Below, in pieces: positions 13,196-19,240 of a stretch of DNA of 21,495 nucleotides (its first letter is position 1; each line of letters opens with the position of its first letter). Source of the DNA: Candidatus Falkowiibacteriota bacterium (GTDB lineage: Bacteria; Patescibacteriota; Patescibacteriia; UBA2591; JABMQE01); assembly GCA_013203415.1 (NCBI GenBank), contig JABMQE010000131.1:1-21495 (forward strand), given 5' to 3'. The notes beneath the pieces are model-generated. The model was given only the letters and a program-made list of their open reading frames with translations. It searched no databases and had not been told where the DNA came from. The position numbers were made by a program, and so were the translations under genes.

Positions 13196-13525
13196 ATGTC
13201 CTTAATTAAAAAATCAAAAGATTATTTTATAAAAATTCTTCTTGGCAAACAAACTGTTCCTAGGGGTCTTTTGGAATTAAATCAATACTTTCGGTTGCAT
13301 GGACCTATAAGTTTCGAGCGAAAAACAGGTGAAGATGGTTCTCTCATTGCAGTTAGTACCAACTTTAGGTATGGCTCAATTGTGACATCTGGTAGAAATG
13401 AGAAAGAGCTAGACAAAAACATTAAAGATGCTATCTTGACTTCTTTCAGTGTCCCTTCTTCCTATGCCGAGGAAGCAAAAGTTTACAAGAAGGGCCGAGA
13501 GAAAGAAGAGTATGCCCTCGCGTAG
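13196..13525 (+). CDS. hicB: HicB-like antitoxin
   Basis: The 109-residue protein lies directly before and overlaps the HicA-like toxin gene. Residues ~38-95 carry a HicB-type pattern: ISFERKTGEDGSLIAVSTNF followed by IVTSGRNEKELDKNIKDAILTSFSVPSSY. HicB antitoxins bind and block HicA and usually repress their own operon. The first ~37 residues are an N-terminal extension of unknown role. No separate HTH or RHH domain is visible, so DNA binding may be supplied by the RHH-like protein two genes upstream. The start is 2 bases after the preceding stop. Confidence 0.75.
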   Translation: MSLIKKSKDYFIKILLGKQTVPRGLLELNQYFRLHGPISFERKTGEDGSLIAVSTNFRYGSIVTSGRNEKELDKNIKDAILTSFSVPSSYAEEAKVYKKGREKEEYALA

Positions 13526-13757
13526 TGAATTACCAGGTAAAATAAGTAGAAATAAATTTACCAAGGCCTTAATTCGTCTTGGTTTTGTTATTGATAAAAA
13601 AGGAGGTGACGGCAGTCACTGCAAAGTCACTTGGTCCGCCACCCAAAAATCAATAACCATTCAATCCGACTTGAGAAAAGACGTGCTTTATTATCTCTTA
13701 AAAGAGATTGAGGAGCATAGTGGTGTGACTTGGGAAGATATTAAAGAGGAATTATGA
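13512..13757 (+). CDS. hicA: HicA-like mRNA interferase toxin
   Basis: HicA toxins are small dsRBD-fold RNases that cut mRNA during growth arrest. I start at the ATG at 13512 (81 residues), which overlaps hicB by 14 bases; the longer frame from 13449 would add 21 basic residues wholly inside hicB. The family core is present: LIRLGFVIDKKGGDGSHCKVTW with the catalytic-type histidine H36 in GSH, then SITIQSDLRKDVLYYLLKEI. The usual proline-rich turn (IPxH) is replaced by IQSDLRKDV. The stop overlaps, in ATGA style, the start of a broken third gene. Confidence 0.85.
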   Translation: MPSRSELPGKISRNKFTKALIRLGFVIDKKGGDGSHCKVTWSATQKSITIQSDLRKDVLYYLLKEIEEHSGVTWEDIKEEL

Positions 13758-13889
13758 AAAACTCATTACCACACTTTCGAAGAACTTGTCGCAGACCCCG
13801 AGCCAGGTCGAGGGGAGCAAAGTCGAAAGTTAGTGCGCATCGTTCAGCTCTTAGTTAAATCTAGAGCCAAAAAATCACTAACAATATAA
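13754..13889 (+). pseudogene. frameshifted, truncated HTH antitoxin remnant
   Basis: The ATG at 13754 overlaps the hicA stop, but its frame soon becomes nonsense. Removing one A from the AAAAA at 13757-13761 gives MKTHYHTFEELVADPEP, then RKLVRIVQLLVKSRAKKSLT before a stop at 13887-13889. This is the usual beginning of HigA/XRE-type antitoxins (compare the gene at 15910) cut off where the HTH should start. A repeat unit (CCCCGAGC...GTCGAGGGG, 13796-13815) sits within it and may have helped to break it. Sequencing error in the A run is the alternative for the frameshift, but not for the truncation. Confidence 0.5.
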
Positions 13890-13895
13890 ATATAG

Positions 13896-13924
13896 TTGAA
13901 AAAATTGAGTAATAGTGATAAAGT
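13896..13924 (+). promoter_or_regulatory. promoter for the metallopeptidase-like gene
   Basis: TTGAAA (13896-13901) and TAAAGT (13919-13924) are separated by 17 bases. The predicted start, ~13931, leaves a leader of about 44 bases. Confidence 0.6.
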
Positions 13925-13974
13925 AGAAAAATGCAAAGCGAAATCCCGTCTTCTAAGCTTTAAATAAAAATATT

Positions 13975-15348
13975 ATGAGGGAAGGACAACCCCGCCATTC
14001 AGAAAGCCCTGGACAAAATATTGAAAAAGAAAAGAAAAGGGCTTCTCTAAATGAGCTTTTTAGTGAAGCAAAAGATAAAATTATTGATGGCGTATTTTTT
14101 TTACTCTCAAAAACAGACCCACACATTGTAGCCCACGAAAAAAGGATAAAAAAGTCAGAAAAGATAGGAAAAATGGCGGGTGATTTCTTTGAGAAGCTCA
14201 TCCCCGAGTCGCTTCATAAACCAGATAAAAGATATAGGCATCCACCTCGCGAAGATGTTTTTAACGATATTTACCGCACCCGACTAATTTTGCGAGAAGC
14301 TGTTGCGGCTGGCAGTCGCCAATTCTATCAAGCTGCCGAGCAGGCCGTTCTTAAACCCGAAATGCAGACCGAAGAATCCCAAGGCCGGTTATTCGAAAAA
14401 GAAAGTGGAGATTATACAACTCAATTTATTGTTAAGAGCTTTAACCAAGATGGGGGAGAAAATATAATTAAAGAAGAAGTGCTTAACAGTTTAAAACCGG
14501 GCGACTTTAGTATCCCTAGTTCGGATTTAATCGTTGCTAACCCAACGAATGGCTTCAAAATTGATTTAGGACAATTACTTCCAAAAGATTTTAAGTTTGA
14601 ACCTCCAGAAATGTCCAAAATTGAAGAGAAAAAAAATCCTCTAACAGGCAAAGTAAAAAGAAAAGTTCTGCCAGTTGATCTTAGAACATATCAAGGGACA
14701 AAAAACGCTCCTGATAATTTTTATGCTTTGATGGGTGCTAAAATAGTCGGCTATGGAGATTTAACTAAAAAAGGAGGATTTCTTTCTCTGTTTCATGAAA
14801 TAGCCCATGCTTGGCAAGAGGCCCATCATGATAATTTTGCCAGGAGTGAGTTTGAAGAATTTCAAAAAACAGTTAGTTCCTGTCTGTTAGACATAAGCAT
14901 TGGCAAAGAATTATTAGCTGAAGAAGAAATCAATCAGGAAAAATTTGAAGAAGTTCTTTTAAAACCAAACATAGATAAACTTAAAGAGCTTGGCGTTGAA
15001 TTCGATTTAGAAAGTTTTGAAAATTCCGAAAGAGAACCCAAAGAAGGAGAATTTAAAATAGCTGATGCTGCTTTCCAAGAAAAATTTTATATAATTAAGA
15101 GCGAACATTTAACAGAACTAATAGGCAATTATGCCAGAGAGGAAAGAGACGCCTGGGCTCACGCAATAAGGGTTTTAAGATTTGTAAAAAAGCAGGGAAT
15201 GGACCTAGAACCCGAACTCAAAAGTATAAAAGACATCAGAGAAATGATTGATCATTCTCTAGGTACTTATCAAGATTACCTTGACGAAATAGTAGATTCT
15301 AATGAGGAGGTAAGGAGATTCGTGCGTAGAAAAAAAGAAAAAGAATAA
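13975..15348 (+). CDS. HExxH zinc-metallopeptidase-like protein
   Basis: The 457-residue protein has no signal peptide, so it is probably cytoplasmic. FLSLFHEIAHAWQEAHHD holds a zinc-peptidase motif (H274-E-I-A-H278), and NYAREERDAWAHAIRVLR ~110 residues later offers a third ligand (E389, E390 or D392), as in gluzincin-type enzymes where a helix with E-x3-A follows. The first ~60 residues are charged and probably disordered; ~60-240 is a domain I do not recognise, with DFSIPSSDLIVANP and KVLPVDLRTYQGT before a conserved-looking DNFYALMGAKIVGYGDLTKKGG lead-in to the active site. I do not know the family. It is the last gene of the island; the comM 3' fragment begins 5 bases after its stop. Confidence 0.65.
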   Translation: MREGQPRHSESPGQNIEKEKKRASLNELFSEAKDKIIDGVFFLLSKTDPHIVAHEKRIKKSEKIGKMAGDFFEKLIPESLHKPDKRYRHPPREDVFNDIYRTRLILREAVAAGSRQFYQAAEQAVLKPEMQTEESQGRLFEKESGDYTTQFIVKSFNQDGGENIIKEEVLNSLKPGDFSIPSSDLIVANPTNGFKIDLGQLLPKDFKFEPPEMSKIEEKKNPLTGKVKRKVLPVDLRTYQGTKNAPDNFYALMGAKIVGYGDLTKKGGFLSLFHEIAHAWQEAHHDNFARSEFEEFQKTVSSCLLDISIGKELLAEEEINQEKFEEVLLKPNIDKLKELGVEFDLESFENSEREPKEGEFKIADAAFQEKFYIIKSEHLTELIGNYAREERDAWAHAIRVLRFVKKQGMDLEPELKSIKDIREMIDHSLGTYQDYLDEIVDSNEEVRRFVRRKKEKE

Positions 15349-15353
15349 TTTCC

Positions 15354-15446
15354 GGCCGCACAATAGCCGACCTCACCGCCGAGCCAAACGTCACTTCCTC
15401 TCATGTTGCCGAAGCCCTCCAGTATCGGCCGAAGATAGGGGAGTAA
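15354..15446 (+). pseudogene. detached 3' end of a second comM copy
   Basis: Translated in one frame this reads GRTIADL...SSHVAEALQYRPKIGE and stop. It has the same length (31 codons with stop) as the true comM end at 12312-12404. By my count 70 of 93 bases and 22 of 30 residues agree; the last 39 bases differ at only two positions. It has no start and no upstream comM sequence. It looks like the end of a different comM allele, left behind or carried in when the island was inserted. Confidence 0.85.
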
Positions 15447-15466
15447 AGTTATACACAATGTGGGTA

Positions 15467-15522
15467 TTGACAGTATTCTCTGTGACGTTTATGATTAAAA
15501 TATAACAAAATTGTTATATTTT
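15467..15522 (+). promoter_or_regulatory. promoter and palindromic operator of the HigBA operon
   Basis: TTGACA (15467-15472) and TATGAT (15490-15495) have a 17-base spacer. Overlapping the predicted start point is a palindrome with perfect 12-base arms, AAAATATAACAA and TTGTTATATTTT (15497-15508 and 15511-15522). This is where an autorepressing HigA would be expected to bind. Confidence 0.8.
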
Positions 15523-15550
15523 CTATTATGATTAAAATGATTAAAATTGG

Positions 15551-15892
15551 ATGGAAATTAAGTTTTATGAAACAACACGTGGCGATTATCCCGTCAAAAA
15601 TTTTATTGAAAGTCTGGAGGTGAAACACCGGAAGAAGGTTTTGCGTTCTTTTGAAAGATTGGAGAATTACGGATTGTTCCCATTACTTAAGACGAAAGAG
15701 GCTGAAAAGATAAAATCAAATCTTTATGAGTTGAGGATTAAATATCAAGGCATTTATTACCGCATCTTCTTTACCATCTATGATAGTGGTTATTGGATGA
15801 TTCATGCCTTTAAAAAGAAATCAGATAAAATACCAAACAGAGAGATAAAAAAAGCTCAAGCAATCAAAGATATTATAATAATAAAAAAATAA
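15551..15892 (+). CDS. higB: HigB/RelE-type toxin (phage Gp49-like family)
   Basis: The 113-residue protein shows the family pattern of ribosome-dependent RNases of the RelE superfamily: IKFYETTRGDYPVKNFIESL at the start, LYELRIKYQGIYYRIFFTIYD in the centre, and HAFKKKSDKIPNREIKKAQAIKD at the end. These enzymes cut mRNA in the ribosomal A site. It is followed after 17 bases by an XRE-type antitoxin, the toxin-first order typical of HigBA. The leader carries three GATTAAAAT copies. No SD is visible. The operon's promoter and operator lie directly upstream. Confidence 0.88.
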   Translation: MEIKFYETTRGDYPVKNFIESLEVKHRKKVLRSFERLENYGLFPLLKTKEAEKIKSNLYELRIKYQGIYYRIFFTIYDSGYWMIHAFKKKSDKIPNREIKKAQAIKDIIIIKK

Positions 15893-15909
15893 AAAATAAT
15901 TTTTTAGGT

Positions 15910-16347
15910 ATGTCAATAACCCTCGAAGAACTCAAAAGAGATTTGTTAAGGGATCCAGAATTCAGAAAAGAATATTATAATACAGAAGATCTTGCCTTCG
16001 AAATTTCAGAAATGGTAATTGAGGCACGCACCAAATTAGGATTGACACAAAAAGAATTAGCAGATAAAGTTGGTACTAAACAATCAAGCATTGCCAGAAT
16101 AGAGAATGGGAATCATCTCCCCAGTATTAGTTTTTTGCAAAAGATTGCAAGGGCTATGGGAACGACTTTGATACCTCCAAAATTTGGCTTTTTAGAAAAC
16201 AAAAATAGTGAAACATCCGACTCCGAATACTCTTTACCAGAAGCAGAAAAAAGGGATTTAATACCCACTGCTTCAATGGTTATGACATTTCAACCTAATC
16301 TACGTAATATAACTCATTATGAAAAATGTTTGGACAGTGATTTGTAA
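15910..16347 (+). CDS. higA: HigA-type XRE antitoxin with C-terminal extension
   Basis: The protein has 145 residues. Residues ~1-35 (EELKRDLLRDPEFRKEYY) and the HTH at ~43-85 (LGLTQKELADKVGTKQSSIARIENG) are typical of HigA antitoxins that neutralise HigB and repress the operon. The antitoxin part normally ends near residue ~95. Here ~50 more residues follow (from ENKNSETSDSEYSLPEAEK to KCLDSDL), polar and without obvious domain. The last ten codons overlap the third gene. Such tails occur in toxin-antitoxin-chaperone systems, where a SecB-like chaperone binds the antitoxin C-terminus; here this is only a possibility. Confidence 0.88.
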   Translation: MSITLEELKRDLLRDPEFRKEYYNTEDLAFEISEMVIEARTKLGLTQKELADKVGTKQSSIARIENGNHLPSISFLQKIARAMGTTLIPPKFGFLENKNSETSDSEYSLPEAEKRDLIPTASMVMTFQPNLRNITHYEKCLDSDL

Positions 16348-16792
16348 AAAATCAGTTATTGATCAAGATTCCAACAATCTAAATCTCTTCGAAGTTATTG
16401 AGGAAATTAACGTTCCGGCAGACATTCGGAAATTTTTAAAAGACGGAGTGAAAATTGCTCCTGTAGAATTTGAAGTAATTAATCTTTGGGTAATCAATAA
16501 AGGAGAGAAAGGAAAAAATCAAGAGATAAGAATAGAATTGTATGATCCTAGTAATAAAAAATTGAAGGACTATATACACAGTTTTAGCATTGCTCAACAT
16601 TTCAAAAAAAGAATAAGGACACGCATGAAAATATTCGGATTCCCCCTCAGCAAAGAAGGTGAATACAAATTTAGAATAAAAATTAAAGAAGGCGCAAAAA
16701 AAGAATTCATTACGGTTTCCGAAGTACCGATAGATATTGTTTTTAATAAAAACATTAAAATAAAAGAAGAAAATAAGAGTATTTCCAATTAA
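16319..16792 (+). CDS. third gene of the HigBA operon, DUF6941-like (tentative)
   Basis: The 157-residue product starts 29 bases before the higA stop, so translation is probably coupled to it; there is no SD. The beginning (VWTVICKKSVIDQDSNNLNLFEVIEEI) resembles the family I know as DUF6941, short beta-rich proteins found in many bacteria and often starting with a cysteine-containing strand and a 'NxLxLFNVIEEI' motif. The rest alternates beta strands (FEVINLWVINKG, IRIELYDPSNKK, GEYKFRIKIKEG, VSEVPIDIVF), like an immunoglobulin-type sandwich. There is no signal peptide or TM helix. Function is unknown; the overlap with higA makes a role in the TA module worth testing. Confidence 0.7.
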   Translation: MKNVWTVICKKSVIDQDSNNLNLFEVIEEINVPADIRKFLKDGVKIAPVEFEVINLWVINKGEKGKNQEIRIELYDPSNKKLKDYIHSFSIAQHFKKRIRTRMKIFGFPLSKEGEYKFRIKIKEGAKKEFITVSEVPIDIVFNKNIKIKEENKSISN

Positions 16793-16821
16793 ATATCATC
16801 TTTTTTCATTCCCAAAAAGAA

Positions 16822-16878
16822 AAAGCCCCACAACTTATCCCAAGAAGGCGAGGTTAGCCATCCTCACCTTCGGGGTTT
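16822..16878. terminator. hairpin terminator between convergent units
   Basis: GAAGGCGAGG (16844-16853) pairs with CCTCACCTTC (16862-16871, one mismatch), enclosed by CCCC (16826-16829) and GGGG (16872-16875). On the minus strand the stem is followed by CTTTTTCTTTTT, a good T-tract, so it serves the minus-strand gene at 17016. It may also slow the plus-strand HigBA transcript. The inner hairpin belongs to the same repeat family as those at 7621 and 12462. Confidence 0.65.
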
Positions 16879-16890
16879 GTGAGCATACCA

Positions 16891-16987
16891 ATGAACGTTC
16901 GAATGAACGTTCATCGAGCTGAGCTCGATTCATCCCAAATTTCATTTATAAATAGCAACGCCCCATCCAGTTTCCCAGACAGGGCGT
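16891..16987. repeat. palindromes and hairpin downstream of the 17016 gene
   Basis: GAACGTTC occurs at 16893-16900 and 16905-16912, the second within the palindrome ATGAACGTTCAT (16903-16914). ATCGAGCT (16913-16920) pairs with AGCTCGAT (16922-16929) around one base. ACGCCC/GGGCGT (16958-16963 with 16982-16987) forms a further hairpin right after the minus-strand stop. The AACGTTC and GAGCTC units recur in the 17640-17725 stretch. Confidence 0.6.
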
Positions 16988-17015
16988 CTTTGATACGTCG
17001 TCGTTCACCTCGCGT

Positions 17016-17519
17016 TCACCTCGTGCTCGGCCACCGCCATCTCATGAACGTGCGGCGAAGAAAATCCTGAAGACCCGCCGGCAGGTCTCCGGCCACCTCC
17101 TCGATCTCCTCCGCGAAGCTCGGGGCCTCCCGATACGTTACCACCCAACCCGTCCGGATAGTGACGACCGCGTAATCCCAGAGGTCGTAGGTGTCTTTGA
17201 TGGAGACCCAGAAGCCCTCCATCAACTGCTTCGCCTCTCTCTCCAGTCGGCGCAGTTTCCTCGCGAACTCAGCACCCTTCGCGCTGTCCACCATGAAGGC
17301 GATGTCAACTTTCGCGAGCGCGCAATCCCTCGACTTGAGGTGCGCCAGAAGCCACATCCTCTTCAGCTCGTCTGGCACCTCACCACGCGCAACACAGTCG
17401 CGCTCCATATCGATTCCAGAGTATGGCGCTGACACTATTTTCAGCGCCTCCTCAATTGAGAGCTCGTCCAGCTCTTGCTGGACGCCTCTGTACCAATTCC
17501 TCACTTCCGGCTCACTCAT
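17016..17519 (-). CDS. hypothetical protein, charged and helical
   Basis: The 167-residue product has a strong SD on the minus strand (GGGAGG seven bases before the ATG) and a promoter-like sequence ~105 bases upstream. It begins MSEPEVRNWYRGVQQEL and is rich in Glu, Arg and Leu with mostly helical character up to ~105; YDLWDYAVVTIRTGWVVTYREAP suggests two strands near 110-135, and the end is basic and aromatic (RRTFMRWRWPSTR). There is no signal peptide or membrane segment. GC content is higher than in the flanking genes, as in the other SD-led genes at 727, 6211 and 6828. I do not recognise a family. Plus-strand frames over it are shadows. Confidence 0.65.
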   Translation of the reverse strand: MSEPEVRNWYRGVQQELDELSIEEALKIVSAPYSGIDMERDCVARGEVPDELKRMWLLAHLKSRDCALAKVDIAFMVDSAKGAEFARKLRRLEREAKQLMEGFWVSIKDTYDLWDYAVVTIRTGWVVTYREAPSFAEEIEEVAGDLPAGLQDFLRRTFMRWRWPSTR

Positions 17520-17620
17520 GCTCTTCCTCCCTTGCTAGGGTACTGCTTCCAAAAGAGCAATCCCGCAACAGCTATTTACCATTGCGTTTGCTCTTTTTAC
17601 TTCTCTTACAAGAATAATTT

Positions 17621-17650
17621 AGGTTAACATATCCATATCAAAAAGTCAAG
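17621..17650 (-). promoter_or_regulatory. possible promoter for the 17016 gene
   Basis: On the minus strand TTGACT (17645-17650) is followed after 18 bases by TAACCT (17621-17626). The -35 is good and the -10 weak. The remaining ~250 bases between the two minus-strand genes hold this promoter, the terminator at 17694 and GAGCTC-type palindromes. Confidence 0.4.
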
Positions 17651-17693
17651 GTTATCGAGCCAGAGCTAAGCTCAGCTTTGTCAGCTCGACCAA

Positions 17694-17738
17694 AAAATCC
17701 GCTATCAATCGAGCTCATCTCGACCCAGCGGATTTTTA
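17694..17738. terminator. bidirectional terminator after the CHAP gene
   Basis: AAAAATCCGCT (17694-17704) pairs with AGCGGATTTTT (17728-17738), and the loop itself contains TCGAGCTC-type pairs. T-tracts flank the stem on both strands. It ends the minus-strand LysM-CHAP transcript. Confidence 0.85.
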
Positions 17739-17768
17739 AAATAAAACTTAAAACTTAAAACTTAAAAA

Positions 17769-19082
17769 TTAATAAATGTATCCCACAATCTTCCTATCAT
17801 TCTGCTTCAGCGTCCGATAGCTTAAAACCCCTACCCCCTTATGATTCATTTCCGAAAAAGTAACAGTATTTGCCCCAACATTTTCTACATAAGCAACATG
17901 CCCCCACCAGCTTTCCTTTGTTACAATAATCGAACCCGGCACTGGCTCGGTTCCAATCTTATAACCCATAGCACTCGAGTTGGCAATCCATTGTTTGGCA
18001 TGTCCGCGCCAAGGCACATACCTTTTTTGGGACACATACCAGGTGCATTGTCCCCAAGGAAATCTATGCCCCTTGCCTGCGTTTGGATCGATAATTGCTC
18101 CAGCCGGCGGTTCGGAAAGGATTCTGGATAAAATTGTTTGGCTGCTCGAATATGCATAGGTTGTTACCACCGGCGCTGGCTGGACTCCGTTTGGAATAAT
18201 AAGTTTCTGTCCTTTTTTAATATCACCCGCATCTGCTAATTTATTTTCGTTTATAATCTCTTCGGTTTCTGCCTTATACTTTTTGGCGATTGCGCTAAGA
18301 TTCTCCCCGCTTTTTACAGTATGAGTTAAACCGCTCACCGGTAAAATAGAAAGTGTCTGCCCCGGCCTAATTAAAGAATATTTGCTTAAGCCGCTTTCCC
18401 AAAGCACAGTGTTTGTGCTTATTCCAAACCTATTCGCAATCCCGCTTATGGTATCTCCTTCCTCCACTGTATAATCTACCACCTCTGTTCTTTTTCTTGG
18501 CGTAGCCACAGTCGTCGAAATCACCGCCTTCATAATCGCCGCCGCTCCCTCGCTGGTTGCTAGCTGGCTGACTGTTGCTTCTTCCTGCTCTTCGCGAGTT
18601 TCCGGCCTCATCTGCGGCAAGGTTTTTACCGCCGCATCAGTCGGCATATAAGTTGCTGGCGTGTTTAAGGCATCCGGCACTCCTCCTTCTTCGATAATTT
18701 CTTCCTCGCTTACTTCGCCCAGCATATTTAAGATTATACTGTCTGTTGTCCCTCCTTCGATATCAATTTTGCTTTGCGCCTGCAGGCTGTTTGTTGCTAC
18801 TGTGATTGCCAAAACAATTATTATCCCATGAAAAAAATATTTTCTCCTAAGCCCTCGTAATCCTTCTCCTTTTGCCCCCGCTCCATCCATCAAAACTGCT
18901 TCTCTTTCCTCGTTATAATTCCTCATCTTTTTTTCACTCGCCCGGTAAATCTGATACCCCCAAACCAGGAAAGTTCTGCTCAAAATTATCTTTATTACCC
19001 AGAACATTTTAGAAAAAACAAAAAAGAGCAGGCCAAACACCTTCTCTGTGATTTTAATTAACCCACTTAAAACTTTTATCAA
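17769..19082 (-). CDS. LysM-LysM-CHAP peptidoglycan hydrolase
   Basis: The 437-residue protein has a hydrophobic N-terminal stretch (~14-45), a basic loop and a TM segment (~86-100), so the rest should be outside the membrane. Two LysM domains follow (~200-247, YTVEEGDTISGIANRF; ~252-298, HTVKSGENLSAIAKKY), which bind peptidoglycan glycan chains. The C-terminal CHAP domain (~335-437) shows the catalytic cysteine C346 in WGQCTWYV and histidine H395 in WWGHVAYVE, with FSEMN supplying the third residue. CHAP enzymes are amidases or endopeptidases cutting peptide links in the wall. A role in cell-wall remodelling or separation is likely; in an epibiont the same tools could act on a host. It is transcribed alone, from a promoter divergent to leuS. 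Confidence 0.93.
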   Translation of the reverse strand: MIKVLSGLIKITEKVFGLLFFVFSKMFWVIKIILSRTFLVWGYQIYRASEKKMRNYNEEREAVLMDGAGAKGEGLRGLRRKYFFHGIIIVLAITVATNSLQAQSKIDIEGGTTDSIILNMLGEVSEEEIIEEGGVPDALNTPATYMPTDAAVKTLPQMRPETREEQEEATVSQLATSEGAAAIMKAVISTTVATPRKRTEVVDYTVEEGDTISGIANRFGISTNTVLWESGLSKYSLIRPGQTLSILPVSGLTHTVKSGENLSAIAKKYKAETEEIINENKLADAGDIKKGQKLIIPNGVQPAPVVTTYAYSSSQTILSRILSEPPAGAIIDPNAGKGHRFPWGQCTWYVSQKRYVPWRGHAKQWIANSSAMGYKIGTEPVPGSIIVTKESWWGHVAYVENVGANTVTFSEMNHKGVGVLSYRTLKQNDRKIVGYIY

Positions 19083-19179
19083 AAAAAGAATTGTTGGGAT
19101 AAAAATTCTTCTGGGTTTATGATAATTTTTTACTGGTCGAATCTTAATGTATGTGTTTTTTAATTACTTACTAACTAAG

Positions 19180-19209
19180 AAGATAGCATATTTTGCACCT
19201 TGCAGTCAA
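19180..19209 (-). promoter_or_regulatory. promoter for the LysM-CHAP gene
   Basis: On the minus strand TTGACT (19204-19209) and TATCTT (19180-19185) are 18 bases apart, giving a leader of about 90 bases. The divergent leuS start at 19241 lies only ~30 bases from the -35; a weak -10-like TAATCT at 19223-19228 could make leuS nearly leaderless. Confidence 0.6.
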
Positions 19210-19240
19210 GCAAAAAAAATGATAATCTTTAATAAAGCTT

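Noticed and set aside
13449..13511. Longer N-terminus for HicA from ATG 13449
   Set aside because: The added 21 residues lie wholly inside hicB and are not part of the HicA fold; ATG 13512 gives the normal length and a short overlap.
17191..17538. Plus-strand Ser-rich frame over the 17016 gene
   Set aside because: Low-complexity shadow without ribosome binding site.
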